Source of the DNA: DASQZK01 sp963771005
Lineage (GTDB): Bacteria > Bacteroidota > Bacteroidia > Bacteroidales > GCA-2748055
Direction: 5' to 3'
Assembly (NCBI GenBank): GCA_963771005.1
Contig: CAVYRO010000006.1
Span: 217,716-281,715, forward strand
DNA length: 64,000 nucleotides
Of the stretch, positions 44,552-53,384 are shown one piece after another. Both the position numbers and the translations under genes were made by a program. How positions within the stretch are numbered: the first letter of the stretch is position 1; the number at the start of each line of letters is the position of its first letter. Below the pieces are notes generated by a model, which worked only from the letters and a program-made list of their open reading frames with translations, did no database searches and was not told the DNA's origin.

Positions 44552-44593
44552 GCAGGAGGTTCCGGATAATTGCTGAGGGAAACTGCCTCCTGC
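44552..44593 (+). terminator. Possible hairpin terminator
   Basis: GCAGGAGG (44552-44559) and CCTCCTGC (44586-44593) form an 8-bp stem around a 26-base loop; CGTTTTT follows on the plus strand. No plus-strand gene ends nearby, so it may serve the minus-strand gene ending at 44635, for which the T-run is weak. Confidence 0.35.
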
Positions 44594-44634
44594 CGTTTTT
44601 CGTGAACCGTTAATCTCAGCCCGAGTTCAACAAA

Positions 44635-46176
44635 TCAATGATTGTTCCGGTACCTGTAAAGCCGGAATGTACGATTGGCATAGACGGGTTCCAGGTACCC
44701 GGCATTCAGATCCCTGCAGGTAACAATATATTCCGTGGGATTTTCTTTCTCAAATACAGGAAGAAGGGCCGGATCTTTTTCAAGCTTCTTTTTCCAGAGG
44801 TAGCGCATATACCACTCATAGATACCCTTTCCGGTCGTAGGAATATATTTTTCATAAAAATAACTGTCGTGCAGGGATTTCCTGGGAAGAGCCAGATTGA
44901 TCTCATCCTCCCTGCATAGCAATAGAAAGGAGGCATCCTTCCCCGTTCTTTCGCGCATGACAGCAGCCATATCATTGAGGTCCCCGAATTCCGGCGTTTC
45001 CTCCCGGTAAACCCTGATCCTCTCAACGGTGTTCAGTACCAGCATACCGCAAGTCATGAGCAGGACAGACAATAACTGGAGGATGTAAAATTTCTTCTTT
45101 CCGATGGAAGCAAAATACACAGCCCTGAGGTGAGGGATCCATCTGTCCCTGAGCAGAACCACGATGATGAGCTGAAACATCATCATGGCAAGGACAGTAC
45201 CGCGGAAAGGATAGAACTTTAACAGGCTGCCGTTCTTGTCAAAAAAGGCAACGCCTGCGAAAAAGAGGGAGCTGGAGGAGGATGATGATCATCAGCCGGT
45301 TCATGACCGTGGAAACGCCCCGTGTTTGTCTCCTGAAGACCCGCAATCCCGAAAAAAGTGCGAACACGGCCAAGAGGACTTTCAACATGATAATGGTAAA
45401 AATAACTGAGGCTCCTGAAGATCCCGATATGCTGTGGATTCCGTACATACGTGTAAATGTAGTTCGTATTTATGCCGTGAATGACTGTTTGCCGGTCTTC
45501 CACAGGCCTGTGAAGAGATAAACCATCAAGGGAAGCTGGATAACTGGCAAAAACAGTCCATCGCAGGATAAACTTCACTTCCTTCTTGCCGGTGGTATAT
45601 CAACATATAAATAAAAAGATAAAGTCCGATACCATCCTGCCGCCAGAAAATGCCAGTATGTCGACAGGGCAGCGAACAGAACTGACCACAGTATTTATTT
45701 TTAAGCAGGAAATACAGGCTCCACAGGATAAAGAGATAAGCGAAGGTTTTTGATTCAAGACCCCCAAAAATCCATTCCCCTCCGAAAAAATTCTGGTGTG
45801 GAATATACATGATTGAAAGCCAGAATACAAGAAGGATATTGTTCAGCCTGAGCAGCCGGGCAAGAGCGGCTACGGGAAAAGCGAATAAATGATACATGGT
45901 CATTCTCCCGTAAAAAGCAAGCTGTTCAAAACTCAGATATTTAAGGGCAAAGCCGGCAATATACTGGAATAAGAGGCGTGAACCCGGGAAAATCGGTAAA
46001 GAGAAAGGATCCCTGCAGCCAGCTTTTATCCATAAAAGCTTTGGCATAACCGAAATATTGCTCCTCGTTAAAGTCGAGCCGGGAACCAAGGAAAAACATG
46101 CGAAAGTAAAAAAAATACGATGATGCGTCGCATCAATCCGGTTAAAAGCCGCGAGAAATCTGGAGAGGTATTTCAT
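44635..46176 (-). pseudogene. Frameshifted polytopic membrane protein (surface-glycan type)
   Basis: A single protein of about 510 residues is recognisable only by switching frames several times. It starts MKYLSRFLAAFNRID at 46176; shifts are needed near 46130, 45985, 45680, 45540 and 45230, and it ends YRLYRYRNNH-like at 44635. Pieces in three frames join into a coherent membrane protein: YFFYFRMFFLGSRLDFNEEQ, FGYAKAFMDKSWLQGSFLFT, YIPHQNFFGGEWIFGGLESK and VLLAVFALFSGLRVF. The FGGEWIFGG.ESK block suggests the DUF6798/GT-C-like group, which I name only tentatively. Either a decayed gene or a stretch of poor sequence; its neighbour is broken in the same way. Confidence 0.65.
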
Positions 46177-46202
46177 GCAGGATTTATTCGAGGTATTTAT
46201 CT

Positions 46203-47111
46203 TTAACAATGAATAGTGGGCCTCTTGCGGGATTCATCGTAGATCCGGATCACATACTCACCGATCAACCCCAGGGCCAATAGCTGGATCCCGCTGAATA
46301 CCGAGAGGAAAATGATAAGGGTGGTAAAGCCCTGGGGCACATTTCCGTAAACATATTTTTTCACCAGCGTGATCACAATGTAAACAAAAGACAAAGATCA
46401 CCAGGGTACCCAGCCTCGTGAGCATCTTAACCGGAAAGTTGCTGAAACTGAAGATGCCATTATAGGCAAGCCCAAGGAGTTTTCGGAAGGAATATTTGGG
46501 CTGTCCGGCCTGTCTTTTATCCCGTTCATATTCCAGCCCGGTCTGCTTGAAACCCACCCAGGATCGGATACCTCTGATATAGAGACTTTGTTCGGGCATA
46601 GACAGGATGAAATCGACAACGCGGCGGCTCATGACCGAAAAATCACCACTGTCGAGAGGAATATTTACGTTTGACATCCGCTTTAAGGATACGGTAGTAA
46701 ATCCAGTAAAGAGCTTTGTCGTAAAAAGTCCTTCCTTGCGTTTTTTCCGGACAGCATAGACTACATCCCATCCCTCATCGAGTCTTCTCGAACAAATTCA
46801 TGCAGGATTTCCGGCGGATCCTGCAGATCACCGTCAATGATACCAACATACTCACCTTTGGTATAGCTCATCCCGGCCAGGATAGCGGCCTGGTGGCCGT
46901 AATTGCGGGACAGGGATAGAACTTTGAAGCGCTTATCCTGTCCGTGGTGCATGACCAGTTGTGGCAGGGTATTATCGCTGCTTCCGTCATCCACGCAGAT
47001 GATCTCAAAATCGGGTGTGATCTTTTTCAGGGCTTCCATACAGCGTTTATACAGTTGATCAATGATCTGCTCCTCATTATATACAGGTATGACCAGCGAA
47101 AATTTCGGCAT
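46203..47111 (-). pseudogene. Frameshifted GT2 glycosyltransferase (GtrB/DPM1-like)
   Basis: The first frame (47111-46761) encodes a GT2 start with MPKFSLVIPVYNEEQI, CVDDGSSDNT and the DxD-like IIDGDLQDPPE. After a shift near 46775, EGWDVVYAVRKKRKEG continues, then a second shift near 46690 leads to IPLDSGDFSVMSRRVVDF and the amphipathic region ending NFPVKMLTRLG. A third shift near 46395 leads to two C-terminal membrane spans (SFVYIVITLVKK, LSVFSGIQLLALGLIGEYVI). Intact relatives transfer a sugar from a nucleotide donor to undecaprenyl phosphate. The gene starts with no frame problem and ends normally, so it is nearly full length but cannot be translated as sequenced. Confidence 0.8.
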
Positions 47112-47236
47112 CGTTGCAATGGTTTGGCGGAAAATTCAAGGTCTAAAAATATAGAATTTGGTCCATACGCGCATCAAATTGGGAAATTAATTATGCCTAA
47201 GCGGGCAGAGTGAAATGAAAAATGAATTTTAATTTA

Positions 47237-47244
47237 TAAATTTG
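47237..47244 (+). promoter_or_regulatory. -7 box upstream of tRNA-Arg
   Basis: TAAATTTG matches TAnnTTTG exactly and ends 13 bp before the first base of the tRNA. Confidence 0.5.
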
Positions 47245-47257
47245 CCCAACAATTACC

Positions 47258-47329
47258 GGCCCCATAGTTCAATGGATAGAATGTAAGATTCCGGTTCTTA
47301 TGATCTGGGTTCGAATCCCGGTGGGGTCA
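47258..47329 (+). tRNA. tRNA-Arg (anticodon CCG)
   Basis: This 72-base sequence folds as a full cloverleaf. The acceptor stem is GGCCCCA/TGGGGTC with discriminator A, the D stem GTTC/GAAT, and the anticodon stem TAAGA/TCTTA around TTCCGGT, giving anticodon CCG for the CGG arginine codon. The T arm is CTGGG-TTCGAAT-CCCGG. The acceptor stem contains one G-U pair (G2-U71). CCA is not encoded. A 92-bp repeat array begins 9 bp downstream. Confidence 0.93.
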
Positions 47330-47337
47330 CAAAGCAG

Positions 47338-48162
47338 TTTAGGGTGTGAGTCTTGAGCAACAGCCTGGAATTCTAATTCTATGTTTAATTTCTCACTACT
47401 CAAACCCAAACTCAAACTGAAAAGTAAAGTTTAGGGTGTGAGTCTTGAGCAACAGCCTGGAATTCTAATTCTATGTTTAATTTCTCACTACTCAAACCCA
47501 AACTCAAACTGAAAAGTAAAGTTTAGGGTGTGAGTCTTGAGCAAGAGCCATGAATTCAAATTCCTTGTTTAATTTCTCACTACTCAAACCCAAACTCAAA
47601 CTGAAAAGTAAAGTTTAGGGTGTGAGTCTTGAGCAAGAGCCATGAATTCAAATTCCTTGTTTTATTTCTCACTACTCAAACCCAAACTCAAACTGAAAAG
47701 TAAAAGTTTAGGGTGTGAGTCTTGAGCAAGAGCCATGAATTCATAATCCAAGTTTAATTTCTCACTACTCAAACCCAAACTCAAACTGAAAAGTAAAGTT
47801 TAGGGTGTGAGTCTTGAGCAAGAGCCATGAATTCAAATTCCTTGTTTAATTTCTCACTACTCAAACCCAAACTCAAACTGAAAAGTAAAGTTTAGGGTGT
47901 GAGTCTTGAGCAAGAGCCATGAATTCAAATTCCTTGTTTAATTTCTCACTACTCAAACCCAAACTCAAACTGAAAAGTAAAGTTTAGGGTGTGAGTCTTG
48001 AGCAAGAGCCATGAATTCAAATTCCTTGTTTTATTTCTCACTACTCAAACCCAAACTCAAACTGAAAAGTAAAGTTTAGGGTGTGAGTCTTGAGCAAGAG
48101 CCATGAATTCAAATTCCTTGTTTTATTTCTCACTACTCAAACCCAAACTCAAACTGAAAAGC
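47338..48162 (+). repeat. Nine tandem copies of a 92-bp repeat
   Basis: Units begin with TTTAGGGTGTGAGTC at 47338, 47430, 47522, 47614, 47707, 47799, 47891, 47983 and 48075. Length is 92 bp, except that the fourth unit is 93 because of an extra A. The ends of the unit are invariant, and variation is confined to the middle (CAACAGCCTGGAATTC in units 1-2, CAAGAGCCATGAATTC in the rest, an alternative CATAATCCAAG in unit 5) and to a TTTAATTT/TTTTATTT site. Start (GTTTAGGGTGTGAGT) and end (ACTCAAACCCAAAC) are partly complementary, so each unit can form a hairpin. The last unit runs directly into the start codon of the four-helix-bundle gene. No spacers, so it is not a CRISPR. Confidence 0.93.
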
Positions 48163-48507
48163 ATGTTTGATTTTGAAAAGCTGGAAGTTTACTCCAAGGC
48201 CAAACAGTTCAATGTTGTTGTTTCTTTATTTTTAGAAAATGCAAAAGTAAGCAAGAACAAAAAAGATCAGCTTGAAAGAGCCGCATTCAGTATCATGCTG
48301 AATATCGCAGAAGGAACAGGGAGGTTTACCAAACCGGATAAGAAGAACTTTTACATAATTGCAAGAGGATCGGCTTTCGAATGTGTTGCAATATTCGATT
48401 ATTTGTCAGATCAAAATGTAATTGAGAAAGAAAAGTTTAATGAATTTTATTCAATGCTGGAAGAGATTTCCAAAATGCTATATGCTTTGATAAGGATTTT
48501 ATCGTAA
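48163..48507 (+). CDS. Four-helix-bundle protein, 23S rRNA intervening-sequence (IVP) family
   Basis: The 114-residue protein starts FDFEKLEVYSKAKQF after Met, the usual opening of the family, and continues with LERAAFSIMLNIAEGTGRFT and KKNFYIIARGSAFECVA; it should fold as an antiparallel four-helix bundle. Relatives were first found in intervening sequences inside 23S rRNA genes, and the Avd protein of diversity-generating retroelements has the same fold and binds nucleic acid. Function in free-standing form is unknown. The first ATG fitting the family is 48163; the open frame extends upstream only through the last 92-bp repeat. The basic, compact protein next to a repeat array suggests an RNA- or DNA-binding partner, which is inference. 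Confidence 0.85.
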   Translation: MFDFEKLEVYSKAKQFNVVVSLFLENAKVSKNKKDQLERAAFSIMLNIAEGTGRFTKPDKKNFYIIARGSAFECVAIFDYLSDQNVIEKEKFNEFYSMLEEISKMLYALIRILS

Positions 48508-48587
48508 ATCAATCAAAAAAAAAATTGGAAAACCAAAAGTTACGATAAATGGGATTCCATCGTTTTTATCAAATCCTCCACCAAAAA

Positions 48588-48616
48588 GTTCGAAACTAGG
48601 ACTCTTGGTGTCACAA
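48588..48616 (+). other. Sequence resembling a decayed tRNA 3' end
   Basis: GTTCGAA at 48588 and GGTGTCACAA at 48607 resemble, in the same order, the T-arm and acceptor end of the tRNA-Arg at 47258 (GTTCGAA then GGGGTCACAA), but the spacing is 5 bases longer. It lies just past the four-helix-bundle gene. It could be a degenerate attachment-site copy or coincidence. Confidence 0.25.
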
Positions 48617-48680
48617 GAATAAACCTAAAAGTACTAATCCTTCATGGTTTTTCATTTTATGGGGGATAATCTCTCAGCCT

Positions 48681-50351
48681 TTATCTTTTGAGAATTTTCA
48701 ATTCTTTTTTGAGTATAAGTATGGTAAATTTTTTAGATTTTGTCAGTAACAGAACTGAATCTTCCCATCCTTCGGGTCTTGAAAATAATATTCCTGATTT
48801 TGGAATAACCGGTTTGCTAATTGATTTATAGGTCCCTGTCACAGGACTAAACCATGTACCAGTCAATGGTCCTGAAAAATCCTTAAGATCCAGGACTATA
48901 TCTGAATTATCCGGTAAATAGGCCAATACCATATCTCCTTCTCTGCTTTTAGAAGCAACCATTTTCAATGTATCATCTCCGGGTTGATTCTGAATGAGTT
49001 CATGAGAAGGAACGAGGCGCCACCATTCAATGGAAGAAAAAAAATCGTGCAGGATTGGCATCTGGCCTGCGCTGGGCCACCTCAATGCTTTGCGCCAATA
49101 GTCATATTTTGTCGAGTCTTCGTTAAATCTCCAGACACCCCCGGACCCACCAGGAACTTTCGGCGGGACATCACCTGCTCCGTAGGTATAGCCTCTTGAT
49201 CCTGATAACCAGGCAATCCACCCAAGCTTTCGAACGTCTTTCTCCCGCCAGTTTTTTGCATTATTATTTCCGTATGCATCGTACATTGCTTCAATATCGA
49301 TCACGGGTTTTACAGGATCGCCATTCCACATATCAAGTGTCCAGGCTCTGGCAGCATGGTATGCCTCTGTCAGATTACCATTGTGATGCCCACTCTGTTC
49401 ACCACAGAAATCGACCGAAAGAGCATTTCTGTACATCCTGTTTGCTTCATAATTTGTCCCCGGATGCTGAGTTATAAGATGGGTGGTTAGTCTGTGCATC
49501 CGGGTAGCAACACTATCATTTCCCACATTATATAGCTCGTCGAAACTGGGCGAGAATATCACCATTAATGCCGCAAACCGCCCGGTCAAATAGGTTTCAA
49601 AATCTTGATTTTTAGAATTTTTGGCAAACTGATCTTCCCATTTCTTCCCTACACCGACCATAAGGATAAAGAGGCCCTGTTCATTCGCATACTGTATTTT
49701 AGCCTCCAGTTCCTGCCAGAAGACCGGATCAACGGTTCCATCCTCTTTGAATGACCTGGGGGGCAGTTCTTCGCTTTGATTTCTGGGTATTTGCCGGGGG
49801 CTAATCTGTACCACTGAGAAATGCTGAGCAACACGTGCATTGATATAAGAATGCCATTCGCTCATCGTTGATTTCCGCTCAACGAACCAGCCCGTTTCTC
49901 CCATCCAGAGAAATGGGGTGCCGTCAGAATAAATTAGATACCTGCTATTCTTACTTATCTTTAAGTCACCATGTTTGTAAAGGAGGTTTTCCCCGGTATA
50001 CGGTTTTACCCTGACTTTTCCGGTTTTATTGTTAAGTCCCGGATCGCCGGGATCACTGCACCTGGTTTTCCATCTCCAGATTCCGGCAGAAGGAAAAGCG
50101 GCCCGTAAGCGATAAAGTCTGCCATCATCGGTAAAGGCCGGATTTCTGAATGTTTGCCCGCCCGGCCCGGTAAAAATGACTTCCAATCCAACAGGTCCGC
50201 TACCCCTTTGATTTTCTGACATAAGAGATGTCTCCCACGGTTGCCATTGGAATACATTTTTAATTTTATTGCTTGTAAATCCTTCTGAAAAGATATATAC
50301 GGCTAAGAGCACAAACAAAAAAGTGCGATTGAGATACACGTTCGATTTCAT
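48681..50351 (-). CDS. Secreted DUF5060/DUF4038 glycoside hydrolase-like protein (GH140 apiosidase-like)
   Basis: The 556-residue protein has a signal peptide (NRTFLFVLLAVYIFSEGF) and three regions. Residues about 35-115 resemble DUF5060, an immunoglobulin-like domain (WETSLMSENQ to WRWKTRCSDPGD). Residues about 125-455 form the TIM barrel of DUF4038/GH140, with FLWMGETGWF, HFSVVQISPRQIP and PVIDIEAMYDAY, the last containing a likely catalytic glutamate. The C-terminal 80 residues are the small beta domain usually annotated as collagen-binding. Relatives include apiosidases acting on rhamnogalacturonan II. Without a surrounding polysaccharide-utilisation locus, the substrate remains open. Confidence 0.82.
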   Translation of the reverse strand: MKSNVYLNRTFLFVLLAVYIFSEGFTSNKIKNVFQWQPWETSLMSENQRGSGPVGLEVIFTGPGGQTFRNPAFTDDGRLYRLRAAFPSAGIWRWKTRCSDPGDPGLNNKTGKVRVKPYTGENLLYKHGDLKISKNSRYLIYSDGTPFLWMGETGWFVERKSTMSEWHSYINARVAQHFSVVQISPRQIPRNQSEELPPRSFKEDGTVDPVFWQELEAKIQYANEQGLFILMVGVGKKWEDQFAKNSKNQDFETYLTGRFAALMVIFSPSFDELYNVGNDSVATRMHRLTTHLITQHPGTNYEANRMYRNALSVDFCGEQSGHHNGNLTEAYHAARAWTLDMWNGDPVKPVIDIEAMYDAYGNNNAKNWREKDVRKLGWIAWLSGSRGYTYGAGDVPPKVPGGSGGVWRFNEDSTKYDYWRKALRWPSAGQMPILHDFFSSIEWWRLVPSHELIQNQPGDDTLKMVASKSREGDMVLAYLPDNSDIVLDLKDFSGPLTGTWFSPVTGTYKSISKPVIPKSGILFSRPEGWEDSVLLLTKSKKFTILILKKELKILKR

Positions 50352-50953
50352 GATTTTAATAAATTATGAAGTGAAGAGTCATTGGTCAGAAGAAGGATAC
50401 AATTTCCTTTAAATTCGCTTAGAAATCAACAAATTTTATCGGTTTGTCTTATCCGGAAGTAGTTTTTGTTTACAATCCCAGATTATTAAGCGCTGCACAA
50501 ATCATCAGACCTTCCATTGATGGCATCAGATTTTCTTTCCGGGGTATTCGTAAATATACCCAAAAAGAAAGCATGGTACGGCTTACCGGAACCGTAAAAA
50601 GACATCGGTACATTTCCGACCCATATGGTTGAGTAGTTTAATTTTTGCCGCATATTCCCCTCAGGTTTGACGCGAATACACTTGCTGTAAATCAGGATAT
50701 TGACATAAATTTGTGAAAACAAGTAGAACAAAATATTTTCTGAATGTTTACATACTACATATATGGAATTACAGGTATCTATCAATCCAGTAATATAAGC
50801 CATGGAAATACCAATGGATTTTTATACCCGGTTGGGATTTATAAATCCGACAGCCATAGGATATGGACTGCCCATATCTGGCAAACCGGAGAATTATTCC
50901 AAACTAAAGCTGGTGAGCCGTACAGCTTAAAACAAAACTTCAATAAGAGAAAA
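50352..50953. other. 602-bp region without recognisable gene
   Basis: Open frames here are short, lack family resemblance, and overlap on both strands (for example 50444-50632 plus and 50486-50803 minus). I see no repeat or RNA gene. It presumably contains the promoters of the divergent genes on either side. Confidence 0.5.
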
Positions 50954-51520
50954 ATGAGAAAAATAATTGCCGCAATCAATATTACGCTTGACTGCATTGC
51001 CGATCACACGGCAGGGATTGCAGATGATGAATTACTTCAACATTACAGTGAATTACTAAGTAGTGCAGAGGCCATTCTCTATGGAAGGAAAACCTATCAA
51101 CTTATGGAATATTGGCGAACTGTGGTGAATAATCCTACCGGTAACAAAGCAGATGACGAGTTTGCCGTGATAATGGACCATATTCCAAAAATTGTCTTTT
51201 CGCGGACGCTGAAAAATGTAGAATGGCACAGTGCAACGTTGGCAAACCGAAGCCCTGAAGAAGAAGTTTTGGAACTTAAGCAGGCCGGAAATGGCGGGAG
51301 TAAGGATATTTTCATAGGGAGTCCGGGTTTAATTGTAACCTTAACGAAGCTTAATTTAATAGACGAATTCCAGTTCTGTGTTCATCCGGTTATAGCCGGA
51401 AGTGGATTGCCACTTTTCAAAACCATCTCCGATAGAATCATTCTTAAACTCATGAAGACAAAAACTCTTGGCTCGGGATGTATCGTACTCTACTATGAGT
51501 CGGCAAAAAAAGGGGTATAA
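50954..51520 (+). CDS. Dihydrofolate reductase-family protein (RibD C-terminal-like), copy A
   Basis: The 188-residue protein belongs to the DHFR/RibD C-terminal superfamily of YwjB/YyaP type, NAD(P)H-binding proteins of mostly unknown substrate. I chose ATG 50954 (MRKIIAAINITLDCIA), the usual start; the frame is open about 210 bp further upstream without family resemblance. Marks are AILYGRKTYQLMEYW and KDIFIGSPGLIVTLTKLNLID, the nucleotide-binding segment. A second family member follows 118 bp downstream, with which it shares only the general pattern. Probably a small reductase acquired with its neighbours. Confidence 0.8.
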   Translation: MRKIIAAINITLDCIADHTAGIADDELLQHYSELLSSAEAILYGRKTYQLMEYWRTVVNNPTGNKADDEFAVIMDHIPKIVFSRTLKNVEWHSATLANRSPEEEVLELKQAGNGGSKDIFIGSPGLIVTLTKLNLIDEFQFCVHPVIAGSGLPLFKTISDRIILKLMKTKTLGSGCIVLYYESAKKGV

Positions 51521-51638
51521 CATCAAGCACGGCTTCGGACGGGGAAATCCCGGTTGCCGTGGAGGGAATACCGAAGGATGCTAACCAGGCAAACCAATCC
51601 GTTCGTGAAACCAATCAAAATAAAGAGGAGGATAGACT

Positions 51639-52232
51639 ATGAGAAAAATTATCGTAATATCAATGATTACCCTGGATGGTGTAATGCAGGCGCCAGGCGG
51701 GCCTGAGGAAGATCCGTCAAATGGGTTCAGCTATGGTGGTTGGACTGCGCCATATACGGATGACAACGGGAGTGAGTTTTTTCAAAAAAATATGCAGCCC
51801 GCAGAATATCTCCTGGGAAGAAAAACATTCGAGATTTTTGCAGGTTACTGGCCTGAACACGCAAATGTTTGGCCGGGCATAAACGACGGTGTTAAATACG
51901 TCCTGAGTAACACGCTGGAAAAGTCAGATTGGAAGAACTCCGTATTCCTCAAAAGTGCAGATGACATAAAAAACCTTAAAAATACAGGGGGTTCCGATCT
52001 TCATGTTTGGGGAAGTGGCAAACTCATACAGTTGCTATTGAAGCATGACCTTGTGGACGAACTCAGGCTCGTAACCTATCCCCTGACGCTTGGACAGGGA
52101 CAAAAGTTGTTCGACAATGGCACGATCGCTGTAGCATTTGCATTAACAGAGAGTTCAGTTACACAAGATGGTGTAATTATGGCCAACTACACGCGAGCCG
52201 GGAACGTCAAGACAAGTACTGTTGGAGCCTAA
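51639..52232 (+). CDS. Dihydrofolate reductase-family protein, copy B
   Basis: The 197-residue protein is of the same superfamily as copy A: MRKIIVISMITLDGVMQAPG at the start, YLLGRKTFEIFAGYW in the middle and LHVWGSGKLIQLLLKHDLVD as the nucleotide-binding block. It is the longer YyaP-like version with an insert GGPEEDPSNGFSYGGW. It forms a same-strand series with copy A, an SRPBCC protein and a VOC protein, families that often occur together in small regulatory or detoxification cassettes. A likely ribosome-binding site AGGAGG lies about 10 bp upstream of the start. Confidence 0.82.
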   Translation: MRKIIVISMITLDGVMQAPGGPEEDPSNGFSYGGWTAPYTDDNGSEFFQKNMQPAEYLLGRKTFEIFAGYWPEHANVWPGINDGVKYVLSNTLEKSDWKNSVFLKSADDIKNLKNTGGSDLHVWGSGKLIQLLLKHDLVDELRLVTYPLTLGQGQKLFDNGTIAVAFALTESSVTQDGVIMANYTRAGNVKTSTVGA

Positions 52233-52358
52233 GGAGAAATGAAAAGAGAACCCAATCTTCTCAAATGCAGATCTCAATGGAAATCATAAAGCAGGGACAA
52301 CAAGTTGTTGAACCTTTGAACCGATAACATTATTTATTCATTTAAAAGTTAAATCATC

Positions 52359-52808
52359 ATGTCGAACAACAAAGTAACATTACACCGCGTCCTGACTGCT
52401 TCTCCCGAAAAAGTATTCAGGGCATTTTCCGATGCAGATGCCTTTGTCTCATGGCTTCCCCCTTACGGATTTACCTGTAAAGTGCATCAAATGGAGTTCA
52501 GGGAAAAAGGAAGCTACAAAATGTCTTTCACCAATTTCTCAACGCGCAACGGCCATTCCTTTGGAGGGGAATACCTTGAAATCAAACCCAATGAGCTGAT
52601 TAAATACTCCGACCGGTTTGACCACCCGAATTTGCCGGGAGAGATGACAACGACCGTGCGGTTGTCGCAAGTTTCGTGCGGCACCGATTTACACATTGTG
52701 CAGGAAGGGATCCCTGATGCCATTCCTGTAGAAATGTCCTATTTGGGATGGCAGGAATCTTTGGAAAAACTGAAGAAACTGGTTGAGCCGGAGATTCCTG
52801 ATGCTTGA
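52359..52808 (+). CDS. SRPBCC (START/AHSA1-like) family protein
   Basis: The 149-residue protein has the AHSA1-type start TLHRVLTASPEKVFRAFSDA, the strand GGEYLEIKPNELIKYSDRF, and the C-terminal helix pattern YLGWQESLEKLKKLVE. The fold forms a deep hydrophobic pocket that binds small lipids or aromatic ligands. The ligand is unknown. It lies in the four-gene run with the DHFR-like and VOC proteins; its stop overlaps the start of the open frame of the VOC gene. Confidence 0.85.
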   Translation: MSNNKVTLHRVLTASPEKVFRAFSDADAFVSWLPPYGFTCKVHQMEFREKGSYKMSFTNFSTRNGHSFGGEYLEIKPNELIKYSDRFDHPNLPGEMTTTVRLSQVSCGTDLHIVQEGIPDAIPVEMSYLGWQESLEKLKKLVEPEIPDA

Positions 52809-52855
52809 TTGAGAAAAGCAAGGAGATAAAATATGACAAAAATAAATTATTACGA

Positions 52856-53281
52856 ATGGACAACGTCGGCATCGTGGTAGAATCCCTCGATGAGGCCATC
52901 TCTTTTTTCACCGAGCTTGGCCTGAAGCTCGAAGGGCGAGCCATGGTCGAAGGAGAATGGGCCGGGCGTGTCACCGGACTGGGCTCCCAGCGCGTCGAGA
53001 TTGCCATGATGGTCACCCCCGATGGCCACAGCCGGCTTGAGATTTCGCGATTTCTCACCCCGCCTGTAGTCGCCGATCACCGGAACGCCCCTGTGAACGC
53101 TCTCGGCTACCTGCGCGTCATGTTCACCGTGGACGACATCGACGAGATGGTCGCCAGGCTCCGCAAACACGGCGCGCAGCTCGTCGGCGAAGTGGTTCAG
53201 TACGAGGACTCGTATCGACTCTGCTATATCCGCGGCCCCGAAGGACTTCTCATCGGGCTGGCCGAACAACTCGATAATTAA
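52856..53281 (+). CDS. VOC-superfamily (glyoxalase-like) protein with possible 5' frameshift
   Basis: The 141-residue protein has the paired beta-alpha-beta-beta-beta units of the vicinal oxygen chelate fold (MDNVGIVVESLDEAISFFTE; LRVMFTVDDIDEMVARLRKH; YIRGPEGLLIGLAEQL). Metal ligands may be His and Glu in DGHSRLEISRF and Glu in GPEG. Related proteins commonly begin MTK.KLLRMDNVG; here an ATG at 52832 (ATGACAAAAATAAATTA) would give that start if the A5 run had one more A. So either translation starts at 52856 or the true start is hidden by a one-base loss. Its codon use is richer in G and C than that of its neighbours, which suggests recent transfer. Confidence 0.8.
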   Translation: MDNVGIVVESLDEAISFFTELGLKLEGRAMVEGEWAGRVTGLGSQRVEIAMMVTPDGHSRLEISRFLTPPVVADHRNAPVNALGYLRVMFTVDDIDEMVARLRKHGAQLVGEVVQYEDSYRLCYIRGPEGLLIGLAEQLDN

Positions 53282-53384
53282 GCAGTAGCAGGAATAGTGC
53301 AGGTAAAACAACCGATGACATTCCTGCACCCGACTGTTTAGTGCCCTCATACCAGGTCCGAAAGAAATCTGGGTTAGTGCAATA

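Noticed and set aside
47338..48162. Possible CRISPR array
   Set aside because: Units are contiguous 92-bp tandem repeats with no unique spacers, and no cas genes are nearby.
50444..50803. Opposed short frames between the GH140-like and DHFR-like genes
   Set aside because: No ribosome-binding site, no recognisable family, and they overlap on opposite strands.
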